A stretch of 64,000 bases of DNA, from contig NZ_MOWM01000011.1 in assembly GCF_016082275.1 (NCBI RefSeq), positions 42,033-106,032 on the forward strand, given 5' to 3'. Source of the stretch: Variovorax sp. E3 (GTDB taxonomy: Bacteria > Pseudomonadota > Gammaproteobacteria > Burkholderiales > Burkholderiaceae_C). The number at the start of each line of letters is the position of its first letter. The first letter of the stretch is position 1. The notes under the pieces were generated by a model, which was given only the letters and a program-made list of their open reading frames with translations, was not told the DNA's origin and did no database searches. A program made the position numbers and the translations under genes. Shown here in pieces: positions 27,688 to 35,989 of this stretch.

Positions 27688-28275
27688 ATGAACCCACATA
27701 TTGCACCGGTGCCGCTGGACAAGGCGTTCCGCCTGATCAACCACGGCCCCACGATCCTGGTCTCCGCACGCCATGGCGGCGTGGACAACGTGATGGCCGC
27801 ATCCTGGGCGTGCGCGCTGGACTACGCGCCGCCCAAGCTCACCGTGGTGCTGGACAAGATCGCCAGCACCCGCGAGCTGGTCGAGCAAAGCGGCGGCTTC
27901 GTGATCCAGGTGCCGACCGTTGCGCAACTCGACCTGACCTACCAGGTGGGGCACCGCAGTCTGGCCGAGCAACCGGACAAGCTCGCGCGCAGCGGCGTCG
28001 AGCTGTTCAACATCGACGGGCACGAGCAGCCCTTCGTGGCCGGTTGCTCGGCCTGGCTCGCATGCCGCGTGATGCCCGAGCCGCACAACCAGGACCGCTA
28101 CGACCTGTTCATCGGCGAGATCGTCGGCGCCTGGGCCGATACCCGCGTGTTCAGCCATGGGCACTGGAACTTCGAGACGGCGGATCCGTCCTGGCGCAGC
28201 CTTCACTACATCGCCGGCGGCCGCTTCTATGCGATCGGTGAAGCGAAGAACGCTCACCCGGCCACCAGCGCTTGA
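27688..28275 (+). CDS. Flavin reductase-like FMN-binding protein
   Basis: A 195-residue protein of the flavin-reductase-like split-barrel family. The N-terminus reads PVPLDKAFRLINHGPTILVS, with NVMAASWACALDYAPPKLTV as the FMN-binding part and later GHEQPFVAGCSAWLACRV and RYDLFIGEIVGAWAD. Such proteins reduce FMN or use it for oxidoreduction. An in-frame ATG/GTG at 27655-27661 would add about ten residues; I prefer 27688 from the family start, though its ribosome binding site is weak. Last gene of the 24.0-28.3 kb group. It may supply reduced FMN in the unit that contains the YqjM-like enzyme. Confidence 0.88.
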   Translation: MNPHIAPVPLDKAFRLINHGPTILVSARHGGVDNVMAASWACALDYAPPKLTVVLDKIASTRELVEQSGGFVIQVPTVAQLDLTYQVGHRSLAEQPDKLARSGVELFNIDGHEQPFVAGCSAWLACRVMPEPHNQDRYDLFIGEIVGAWADTRVFSHGHWNFETADPSWRSLHYIAGGRFYAIGEAKNAHPATSA

Positions 28276-28499
28276 CCGCCCGCAAACGGGTGCGAAGTCG
28301 TTTCCATTGATCGTCGGGGTGCGCTGGACAAGGTGACGACCGTGCTTGTCGGGTCCAGGGCAGCCGCGGGATGCGAGTGGCGAGGCACACGCGCGGCTGT
28401 GCGGTTCGCTTGCGACAGCCGCAGCCGCAGGGCCCCAGCGCGGCGCTTTCGCCCATGCAAGCTCGAGACGCCATGCGGCTGAAGGCGCGGGCTCATCAC
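28276..28499. other. Intergenic spacer before operator block C
   Basis: The gene-free stretch runs from 28276 to 28642 (367 bp). The first 224 bp hold no gene or clear terminator that I can support; the rest carries operator block C, the caiB promoter and a leader of about 70 nt. Confidence 0.6.
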
Positions 28500-28539
28500 T
28501 GTGCAATTGAACTGCACAATCGATGGAATAAACGCGTTT
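28500..28539 (+). promoter_or_regulatory. Operator block C upstream of the caiB operon (two dyads)
   Basis: First dyad TGTGCAATTGAACTGCACA (28500-28518), second dyad AAACGCGTTT (28530-28539). The spacing from first to second dyad and to the promoter is the same to the base as in block B. Confidence 0.8.
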
Positions 28540-28566
28540 GTGTGTTGATCATGCCGCCCCTAAAGT
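28538..28566 (+). promoter_or_regulatory. Predicted sigma-70 promoter of the caiB operon
   Basis: -35 TTGTGT (28538-28543), 17-bp spacer, -10 TAAAGT (28561-28566), start near 28573, leader ~70 nt. It shares CCTAAAGTYGGCG with the livK promoter. Confidence 0.72.
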
Positions 28567-28642
28567 TGGCGAATGAACTCCACAGACCACACGCAACGAG
28601 GCCGCGCACAGGCTTCGGTGTCGTACACAACGCGAGACGATC

Positions 28643-29869
28643 ATGGTGCCTGAATCAAACGAAAGCGCACAAGAACTTGCACCGGGTGCGTTGAAAGGCA
28701 TCCGTGTCCTGGACATCGCCACTTTCGTGGCGGCGCCGTTCTGCGGAACGATCCTTGCCGACTTCGGCGCCGAGGTCATCAAGGTGGAGCAACCCGACGG
28801 CGGTGACGCGTTGCGCAAATTCGGCACGATCACCGAGTGCGGCGACAGCCTGGTCTGGATGAGCGAAGCACGCAACAAGAAGGCGGTCACGCTTGACCTG
28901 CGCAGCCCGCAGGGCGCGCAGATGTTCCGCGAACTCGTGAAGGCGTCGGACGTGGTCCTCGAGAACTTCCGGCCAGGCACCTTGGAGAAGTGGGGCCTCG
29001 GCTACGAAGCACTGCGAGAGGTGAACCCGGGCCTCGTCATGCTGCGAATCAGCGCCTACGGACAGACCGGGCCCAAGCGCGGTGAACCGGGCTTCGCCCG
29101 CATCGCACACGCCTTCGCAGGCTTGTCGTGGCTTGCCGGCGAGGCGGACGGACCGCCCGTGGTGCCTGGCTCGACCTCGATGGCCGACTACGTGTCCGGC
29201 ATGTGGGGAGCGATCGGCGTGCTGACGGCGTTGCGCGCCCGGGATCAATCCGGCCGTGGTCAGTTCATCGACCTGGGGCTGTATGAATCGGTCTTCCGCC
29301 TGCTCGACGAGATCGCGCCGGCTTATGCGAAGTACGGCACGGTGCGCGAACGCATGGGCGCCGACACCGTGAACGTCGTGCCTCACAGCCACTACCGGAC
29401 CCGCACGGGTGAGTGGGTCGCGCTGGCGTGCACGAACGACAAGATGTTCGAACGGCTGACCGTTCTCATGGACCAGCCGCGGCTTTTCGACCAGTACCCC
29501 ACCAGCGCCATCCGGGTTGAGAACCGCGACCTGATCAACGGCCTGGTCGCGAAGTGGATGAGCGAACGCACGCTCGAGGACGTGATCGCCGCCACCCGCT
29601 CCGGGGGCGTGCCGTGCGCTCAGATCTACTCGATCAAGGAGATCTTCGAGGACGAGCAGTACCGCGCACGCGGCAACCTGATGACCGTCCAGGACCCGCG
29701 CGTGGGCGAACTCGTGCTGCCGGCGCCGGTCCCGCGGCTTTCGGAGACACCCGCGTCGTTCCGACATGCCGGCCGATCCTTGGGCGCCGACAACGCCGAC
29801 GTTTACGGGCAGCTCTTGCACATGTCGCAGGGCCAGCTTGAAGAGGCCCGCAAGTCGGGCGCGATCTGA
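28643..29869 (+). CDS. CaiB/BaiF family class III CoA-transferase
   Basis: A 408-residue class III CoA-transferase that moves CoA between carboxylic acids through an aspartyl-CoA intermediate. Seen: LKGIRVLDIATFVAAPFCG near residue 17, DFGAEVIKVEQPDGGD, LDLRSPQG, DVVLENFRPGTLEKWGLGY, and STSMADYVSGMWGAIGV with the presumed catalytic Asp. LRISAYGQTGPKRGEPGFAR is typical. It differs in subtype from the Mct-like gene at 5628 and is closer to succinyl-CoA:hydroxyacid transferases such as those acting on malate or citramalate; the acceptor is not determined. First gene of an eight-gene operon under operator block C, so it probably activates the acid made by the aldehyde dehydrogenase that follows. 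Confidence 0.92.
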   Translation: MVPESNESAQELAPGALKGIRVLDIATFVAAPFCGTILADFGAEVIKVEQPDGGDALRKFGTITECGDSLVWMSEARNKKAVTLDLRSPQGAQMFRELVKASDVVLENFRPGTLEKWGLGYEALREVNPGLVMLRISAYGQTGPKRGEPGFARIAHAFAGLSWLAGEADGPPVVPGSTSMADYVSGMWGAIGVLTALRARDQSGRGQFIDLGLYESVFRLLDEIAPAYAKYGTVRERMGADTVNVVPHSHYRTRTGEWVALACTNDKMFERLTVLMDQPRLFDQYPTSAIRVENRDLINGLVAKWMSERTLEDVIAATRSGGVPCAQIYSIKEIFEDEQYRARGNLMTVQDPRVGELVLPAPVPRLSETPASFRHAGRSLGADNADVYGQLLHMSQGQLEEARKSGAI

Positions 29870-29889
29870 ACTTTGAACACGAACGGTGC

Positions 29890-31388
29890 ATGGTCATGAG
29901 CAATGAAAAGACGGTAGAGAACTACCTGATGCTGATCGGTGGAGAGTGGGTTTCAGCGCTGGACGGCGAGACCTTCGAAACGACCGATCCCTATACGCGC
30001 GAAGTGTGGGCAACCCTGCCCAGGGCCAAGCAGGCCGACGCGGATCGTGCGGTCGAGGCGGCCAGTGCCGCGCTCGACGGCCCATGGGGGCAACTGACCG
30101 CAAGCGCTCGCGGATTGCTGCTCTACCGCTTTGCGGACCTCATCGCCCGGGACGCGGAACGACTTGCGGGCATCGAGGTGCGGGACAACGGCAAGCTGAT
30201 CAACGAGATGCGCGCCCAGGTCGGGTACCTGCCCCAGTACTTCCGGTATTTTGGCGGCCTGGCCGACAAGATCCAGGGGGCCGTCCTGCCGATCGACAAG
30301 GCCGACACGTTCAGCTACACCACGCACGAACCGCTGGGAGTGTGTGTGGCGATCACGGCATGGAATTCGCCGCTGCTGCTGGCCGTCAACAAACTGGCGC
30401 CTGGCCTTGCCGCAGGCAACACGTTCGTCCTCAAGCCGTCGGAGTACACGTCGGTGTCGGCCATCGAGCTCGGCAAGCTGGCCCTTGAAGCCGGCATTCC
30501 GCCGGGCGTCCTCAACGTGGTGACCGGCTTCGGCAACGAGGTCGCGCGCGCCTGGTGTCGCATCCCAAGGTGGCAAAGATCGGCTTCACGGGCAGCGAAT
30601 TCGGTGGGCAGAAGATCTACGAAGCGGCGGCGCGGGACTTCAAGCACGTCACCTTGGAGCTGGGTGGAAAATCCGCCAACATCGTCTTCGCGGACGCGAA
30701 CCTCGACGATGCGGTCAAAGGGGCCATCTCCGGCATCTTTGCTGCAACAGGACAGACCTGTGTCGCGGGTTCGCGGCTACTTGTTCAGGATTCGATCCAT
30801 GACGAATTCGTGGAGCGATTGGTGGCCTATGCCCGCAAGGCGCGCATGGGCGATCCGAAGGAAACAACGACGCAAGTCGGCCCCGTCACCACGCAGCCGC
30901 AATACCGCAAGATCCTCGAGTACATCGACATCGCCCGCGCGGAAGGAGCGACTTGCGTTCTCGGTGGCAAGTCCGCCGACCGGCCCGAGTGCGGCAGCGG
31001 CCAATTCGTCGAACCCACCATTTTTACCGGTGTGCGCAACCACATGCGCATCGCGCAGGAGGAAGTGTTCGGCCCGGTCCTGAGCATCATCCGCTTCAAG
31101 GACGAGGACGAAGCGGTGAAGATCGCCAACGACAGCCTGTATGGGTTGGCGGCGGGTGTCTGGACGCAGGACGTCCGGCGCGCGGTTTCCCTTCCGAAGC
31201 GTCTGAAGGTGGGCATCGTGTGGGTGAACATGTACCGCGCCGTGAGCTACATGTCGCCCTTCGGCGGTTACAAGCGCTCCGGCATCGGCCGCGAGAACGG
31301 CATGGACGCGATCAACGAGTACCTGCAGACGAAGGCGGTGTGGATCAGCACCGCGCAGGAGACGCCAGATCCGTTCGTCATCCGCTGA
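29890..31388 (+). pseudogene. NAD(P)-dependent aldehyde dehydrogenase (frameshifted)
   Basis: Aldehyde dehydrogenase superfamily enzyme, ~499 residues after joining. The first frame has the N-terminal oligomerisation/NAD region: MLIGGEWVSALDGETFETTD, ITAWNSPLLLAVNKLAPGLA and NTFVLKPSEYTS. Near 30544 one G is missing (expected N-E-V-G-A-R-L-V-S-H-P); the next frame gives VAKIGFTGSEFGGQKI, the general base Glu in LELGGKSANIV, the catalytic Cys in GQTCVAGSRLL, EEVFGPVLSI and PFGGYKRSGIGRENG. The catalytic parts are intact apart from the shift, which is in a GC alternation prone to error. ATG 29896 is an alternative start. Likely oxidises the aldehyde produced by the GMC or SDR enzymes of the operon. 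Confidence 0.9.
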
Positions 31389-31406
31389 ACGCCCGAGGAC
31401 TGGTCC

Positions 31407-32183
31407 ATGACTGTGGCTTCAATCCCTTCCTTTCGACTTGACGGCAAGACGGCGCTCGTCACCGGCGCCGGTGCCGGCATCGGTGCGGCCATCTCCGCGG
31501 CGTTCGCCGCGGCCGGAGCGACGGTGCACATGGTGTCGCTTGACGCGCACCAGCTCGACGCGAACGCGAGCGCGTTGAGGCAGGCCGGGTGCCAAGTGCA
31601 CGCCCACGCTTGCGACGTGACGCAGACCGCGATCGTTCGCGGGCTGATCGAAGGACTGCCGGCGCTTGACATCCTGGTGAACAACGCGGGCAGCAACATT
31701 CCGGAGCCGTTCATCGACGTCACCGAGGAGCATCTGGACGCGTTGAACGACCTGAACGTGCGCGCGTGCTTCCTCGTCTCCCAGGCCGCCGTTCGCAAGA
31801 TGCTGCAGGACCCCGCGCGCGCAGCGCGCAACGCTGTGGTCGTCAACATCTCGTCGCAGATGGGACACGTCGGATCGCCCGATCGAACGGTCTACTGCAT
31901 GAACAAACACGCTGTCGAGGGCTTGACGAAAGCGATGGCTGTGGAGCTTGCATGCCACGGCATCCGGGTGAACAGCGTGGGCCCCACTTTCGTTGATACG
32001 CCCCTGGTGAGGCGGATTGTTGACACCCAGGACAAGCACGACGAACTGGTGTCCCGAATTCCCATGGGGCGCATGGCGAGCGTTGGAGACATCGCGGCAG
32101 CCGCGCTCTACCTCGCTTCAGCGGCGGCCGGCATGGTGACGGGCCACTGCCTCCTCGTCGACGGCGGCTGGACCGCGCAATAG
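31407..32183 (+). CDS. Short-chain dehydrogenase/reductase (SDR), paralogue of the liv-operon SDR
   Basis: A 258-residue classical SDR. NAD(P) site TGAGAGIGAAISAAF (residues ~19-33), NNAGSNIPEP, the catalytic Ser in NISSQMGHVG, and Tyr/Lys in YCMNKHAVE, ending DGGWTAQ. It aligns with the 22329 protein over its whole length. The gene follows the aldehyde dehydrogenase by 18 bp. Together with the paralogue in the liv operon it supports a link between the two operons. Confidence 0.92.
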   Translation: MTVASIPSFRLDGKTALVTGAGAGIGAAISAAFAAAGATVHMVSLDAHQLDANASALRQAGCQVHAHACDVTQTAIVRGLIEGLPALDILVNNAGSNIPEPFIDVTEEHLDALNDLNVRACFLVSQAAVRKMLQDPARAARNAVVVNISSQMGHVGSPDRTVYCMNKHAVEGLTKAMAVELACHGIRVNSVGPTFVDTPLVRRIVDTQDKHDELVSRIPMGRMASVGDIAAAALYLASAAAGMVTGHCLLVDGGWTAQ

Positions 32184-32210
32184 CTTCGACTCTTTAACTG
32201 AAGGATATCT

Positions 32211-33197
32211 ATGACCGAGACCTACGGACGCATCGTCGTCGAAAAGACGGGTGAGCCCCATGTCATGCAGTGGGTGAACGAGCCTGTTGCCAAGCCGGGC
32301 CCGAACGAGGTCCGCATCCGGCACGAAGCGATCGGCGTCGACTACATCGACACGCAAATCCGGGGCGGCCTGCTGCCCGCGACCCTGCCGACGGGGCTGG
32401 GGTTTGCTGGCGTTGGCGTGGCCGTGGAGGTCGGTGCCGACGTCACGCACGTGAAGGAAGGTGAGCGCGTTGCGTACATGTACTTCACGGCCGGAAGCTA
32501 CGCGCAGCAGCGCATCGTGCCGGCCGAGCGCGTGGTGGCGTTGCCGGATCAAAGTCTGACAGCCGATCTTGCCGCCGGCGCGCTCTTTCGCGGTCTGACC
32601 GCCTGGTACCTCTCGACCCGACTGCGTCCCGTCGGCAAGGGCGACGTTGCACTCGTGCATGCCGCGGCGGGCGGGGTCGGTCTGATCCTGATTCAGTGGC
32701 TGCGCCACTTGGGCGCGACGGTGGTCGGCACCGTCGACAGCGAGGAAAAAGCCCAGGCTTTGCGTGACTTCGGGTGCGAGCACGTGGTGTTGCTGCCCGA
32801 TGGCGACTTCGTTGCCAAGGTCAAGGCGGTATCGGATGGCAAGGGTGCTGCGATCGTCTACGAAGCCATCGGCAAGGAGACGTTTTCGCGTTCGCTCGAC
32901 AGTGCACGCAGGTTCGGCCTTGTGGTGTCCTACGGTTGGCCGTCTGGCGACCCGGGAGACGTTTCGCTGATGGAGTTGCGTACCAAGGGATCGCTCTTCA
33001 TCACCAGGCCCACGGTGACCCAGTACGTCGCGGATGCAGAAGACTTCCGGTCCGGGGCGAAGGCGCTGTTTGACCTGGTGAAGGATGGCACGTTGAAGAT
33101 CCGCGTGGGAAATTCCTACCCCCTGCGCGAAGCCGCGCGAGCTCACGCCGACATCGTGGCCGGCAAGACGCTGGGTTCCGTCGTGCTGATCCCCTGA
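32211..33197 (+). CDS. Quinone oxidoreductase-like medium-chain dehydrogenase
   Basis: A 328-residue zinc-free MDR of the quinone oxidoreductase (Qor) type, NADPH-dependent. Seen: the GroES-like domain with AIGVDYIDTQIRGG, GLGFAGVGVAVEVGADV and GERVAYMYFTAGSYAQ, then the Rossmann motif LVHAAAGGVGLILIQWLRHL near residue 145 and the C-terminal ADIVAGKTLGSVVLIP. Catalytic zinc ligands are absent. Such enzymes reduce quinones or act as acryloyl- or enoyl-CoA reductases, so a role on an unsaturated CoA ester in this operon is plausible. It follows the SDR by 27 bp and precedes another SDR by 12 bp. Confidence 0.92.
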   Translation: MTETYGRIVVEKTGEPHVMQWVNEPVAKPGPNEVRIRHEAIGVDYIDTQIRGGLLPATLPTGLGFAGVGVAVEVGADVTHVKEGERVAYMYFTAGSYAQQRIVPAERVVALPDQSLTADLAAGALFRGLTAWYLSTRLRPVGKGDVALVHAAAGGVGLILIQWLRHLGATVVGTVDSEEKAQALRDFGCEHVVLLPDGDFVAKVKAVSDGKGAAIVYEAIGKETFSRSLDSARRFGLVVSYGWPSGDPGDVSLMELRTKGSLFITRPTVTQYVADAEDFRSGAKALFDLVKDGTLKIRVGNSYPLREAARAHADIVAGKTLGSVVLIP

Positions 33198-33209
33198 CAA
33201 GGCTCTCTG

Positions 33210-33965
33210 ATGGCATTCCTCCTCCAAGACAAGATCGTTGTCGTCACGGGCTCCGCCTCGCAGCGGGGTATTGGCTGGGCGACGGCGTCGCGCTTCGCTC
33301 AGGAAGGCGCGATCGTGGCGTTGCTCGACCTCGACGCCAGCGCGGCGCAGGGTGCGGCCGATGCCATCGGGACGCGGCACAAAGGCTGGGCGTGCGACGT
33401 GCGCGACGCTGCCCGATGCAATCAGGTCGTGGGCGAGATCCTCGAGCAGTTCGGGCATGTCGATGTCCTGATCAACAACGCCGGTGTGAGCCAGTCACAA
33501 CGGGTGATGGACAGCACGGCCGAAGACTACGACCTGGTGATGGATGTCAGCCTGCGCGGTGCCTACAACATGTCGCGGGCGGTCGTGCCCCACATGCGCG
33601 GCAGGCAGGCGGGTTCCATCGTCTGCATGGGGTCGATCGCCGCACAGCGGGGCGGGGGCATTCTCGGCGGACCGCACTATGCGGCGGCCAAAGGAGGCGT
33701 TCAGTCGTTCGCCAAGGCACTGGCAAGGGAACTGGCGCCGGACGGCATTCGGGTGAACGCCGTAGCGCCCGGCTTGGTGGAGACCGGGCTGCTGGACGGA
33801 AAGATCGACGAGGCAGGCAAGCAGCATGTCGCGCACACTGTGCCAATGGGACGGTTGGCCGTGCCCCTGGACATCGCAAATGCCATGCTGTTCCTTGCAT
33901 CGGACTTGTCCAGCTACGTCACGGGCGTGGTGCTGGACGTCAATGGCGGATTGCACATCCATTGA
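33210..33965 (+). CDS. Short-chain dehydrogenase/reductase (FabG-like SDR)
   Basis: A 251-residue classical SDR, distinct from the one at 31407. NAD(P) site VVTGSASQRGIGWATASRF, in which the Gly-rich loop carries three extra residues, NNAGVSQSQRVMD, the catalytic Ser in CMGSIAAQRGG and Tyr/Lys in HYAAAKGGVQS, then VNAVAPGLVETGLLDG. C-terminus VVLDVNGGLHIH. Likely a hydroxyacid or 3-hydroxyacyl-CoA dehydrogenase of the caiB operon. Confidence 0.92.
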   Translation: MAFLLQDKIVVVTGSASQRGIGWATASRFAQEGAIVALLDLDASAAQGAADAIGTRHKGWACDVRDAARCNQVVGEILEQFGHVDVLINNAGVSQSQRVMDSTAEDYDLVMDVSLRGAYNMSRAVVPHMRGRQAGSIVCMGSIAAQRGGGILGGPHYAAAKGGVQSFAKALARELAPDGIRVNAVAPGLVETGLLDGKIDEAGKQHVAHTVPMGRLAVPLDIANAMLFLASDLSSYVTGVVLDVNGGLHIH

Positions 33966-34017
33966 CAACCAACGCGGCTGCGGTGCAGCCGATCATTCAT
34001 CTCTGAAGACAAACAAC

Positions 34018-34344
34018 ATGCCGACTCCCAAGGGCTACATCTTTGCCGAACTCGAAGTTTCCGATCAGGCGTACTTCAACACGGAGTACGCGCCGCGCGT
34101 TCAGCCCGTGCTCGCGAAGTACGGCGCCAGATTCCTCGTGTCCGGAGGCGCTCCCGCGGTGCGCGAGGGTGACCGGTCTGTGAAGCGCGTGGTGTTGCTC
34201 GAGTTCGAAAGCCCCGAGCGCGCCAACGAGTTCTACGACTCGCCAGACTACCAAGGCGTCATCGGGTACCGATTCGATTCCGCGAGCGCCCACCTCTATG
34301 TGCTGGAAGGCACGGTTGGCGGCGGTGCCGCGGTCGAAGGCTGA
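34018..34344 (+). CDS. DUF1330 family protein
   Basis: A 108-residue DUF1330 (dimeric alpha-beta barrel) protein. It starts MPTPKGYIFAELEVSDQAYF and shows YAPRVQPVLAKYGARFLVSG, VVLLEFESPERANEFYDSP and a C-terminal YRFDSASAHLYVLEG, the normal order for the family. Function unknown; some members associate with oxidoreductases. An open frame reaches further upstream, but the conserved part starts at ATG 34018. Its 3' end lies 19 bp before the GMC gene start. Confidence 0.88.
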   Translation: MPTPKGYIFAELEVSDQAYFNTEYAPRVQPVLAKYGARFLVSGGAPAVREGDRSVKRVVLLEFESPERANEFYDSPDYQGVIGYRFDSASAHLYVLEGTVGGGAAVEG

Positions 34345-34363
34345 TCGCGTCGAGGAATTGACC

Positions 34364-35965
34364 GTGAACGAAAGCTACGACTACGTCATCATCGGCGCGG
34401 GATCGGCTGGCTGCGTGCTGGCGAACCGCCTCTCGCGCGACTCGGCATACCGGGTGCTGGTCCTCGAGGCCGGGGGAGAAGACCGGAACATCTGGCTCAA
34501 GGTGCCAGCGGGAGTACCCCGGGTCGTGGGTCACCCGGAACTCACCTGGGGCTACGAGTCGGAGGAAGAGCCCGGCTTGAACAACCGGAAGATCATTTGG
34601 CCGCGCGGCAAGACGCTGGGAGGGAGCAGTTCCATCAACGGCCACGTGTACATGCGTGGCACACCGGCCGACTACGATGGCTGGGAAGCGCTCGGAAACC
34701 CGGGTTGGGGATGGAAGGACGTGTTGCCGTACTTCCGCCGAAGCGAGAACCATTTTGCAGGCGCCACCGCGCTGCACGGAGGAGACGGCGAATTGCACGT
34801 GTCGGCCCTTGTCGAACCGCACCCTGCGTCCCGGGCGTTCGTCGCCGCGGCCGAGCGGCTCGGCATTCCGCGCAATGACGACTTCAACGGCATCAGGCAG
34901 GAGGGCGTCGGATATCTGCAGTTCGCCATCCACAACGGAATCCGCGACTCGGCGGCCCGGGCGTTCTTGCACCCCGTGCGGGACAGGAAGAATCTTCAGG
35001 TACGCACCGGTGCGGCTGTGGAAGGTCTGGAAGTCGAAGGGCGGCGGGTGACGGGCGTGCGTTACCGGCACGCCGGACAGACCCACACGGTGCGGGCATC
35101 GCGCGAGGTTTTGCTTGCAGGCGGAACGATCAATTCTCCGCAGCTTCTGATGCTGTCGGGCATCGGTCCCGCTGAACACTTGCGCTCGCTGGGCATCGCG
35201 GTCAAACACGACATGCCGTCCGTTGGCCAGAATCTTCACGACCACATCTACGCGCACTGCCTGGTGTCTGTAGACCCGTCCTTTTCGATCAACCGTACGA
35301 TCTCGAGCAACTTGCGGATGATTCCGGACGTGGCCAAGTACTTGGCCACGCGCAAAGGCTTGTTGAACTCGGCGGCGGCGCAGGTGGGGCTCTTCTATTG
35401 CACCGACCCCGATGCCGTCGATCCAGACCTTCAAGTCCAGATGCGGCCCTTCAGCATGATCAGCAAATCGGGCATGTACAAGGCGGACAGCGAACCGGCG
35501 GTGACGGCCTCTTGCACCTTGCTTCGCCCGCATTCCGTCGGCGCCGTCACCCTGAGGTCATCCGATCCACGGGTTGCGCCGAAGATGGTGGCGAACTACC
35601 TGACGGACGAGCGCGACCTCAAGCCGCTCATCGAGGGGCTGCGCGTGATCCGGCGCATCTTCCAGGCCGAGCCGTTCAAGCCGCACTTCACCGGCGAAAT
35701 CATGCCTGGCAAGGGGAACCAGTCTGATGACGAGCTGGCGGCGTACTTGCGCGGCAACGCGCAGTCCATGTACCACCCTGTCGGGACGTGCCGCATGGGT
35801 TCGGACGCCGATGCGGTCGTGGACCCCGAGCTGCGGCTGCACGGTTTCGAAGGCATCCGCGTGGTCGATGCTTCCGTGATACCCCGGATCCCATCCGGTA
35901 ACACCAACGCTCCGACGATCATGGTGGCCGAGAAGGCCTCGGACATGATCATCGCGGCACGATAG
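34364..35965 (+). CDS. GMC-family FAD-dependent alcohol dehydrogenase (choline dehydrogenase-like)
   Basis: A 533-residue GMC oxidoreductase that oxidises a primary alcohol to the aldehyde with FAD. FAD site YVIIGAGSAGCVLANRLS at residues ~8-25, then VLVLEAGGED, GKTLGGSSSINGHVYMRG (GMC signature 1), AGGTINSPQLLMLSGIGP (GMC signature 2) and the C-terminal catalytic region YHPVGTCRMG (His) and PSGNTNAPTIM (Asn). The GTG start at 34364 has GAGGA upstream; an in-frame upstream extension would overlap the DUF1330 gene and is rejected. In the operon it is the likely producer of the aldehyde taken by the aldehyde dehydrogenase. Physiological alcohol unknown. Confidence 0.93.
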   Translation: MNESYDYVIIGAGSAGCVLANRLSRDSAYRVLVLEAGGEDRNIWLKVPAGVPRVVGHPELTWGYESEEEPGLNNRKIIWPRGKTLGGSSSINGHVYMRGTPADYDGWEALGNPGWGWKDVLPYFRRSENHFAGATALHGGDGELHVSALVEPHPASRAFVAAAERLGIPRNDDFNGIRQEGVGYLQFAIHNGIRDSAARAFLHPVRDRKNLQVRTGAAVEGLEVEGRRVTGVRYRHAGQTHTVRASREVLLAGGTINSPQLLMLSGIGPAEHLRSLGIAVKHDMPSVGQNLHDHIYAHCLVSVDPSFSINRTISSNLRMIPDVAKYLATRKGLLNSAAAQVGLFYCTDPDAVDPDLQVQMRPFSMISKSGMYKADSEPAVTASCTLLRPHSVGAVTLRSSDPRVAPKMVANYLTDERDLKPLIEGLRVIRRIFQAEPFKPHFTGEIMPGKGNQSDDELAAYLRGNAQSMYHPVGTCRMGSDADAVVDPELRLHGFEGIRVVDASVIPRIPSGNTNAPTIMVAEKASDMIIAAR

Positions 35966-35989
35966 CCAGGCACAACCAAGGTAGCGATC

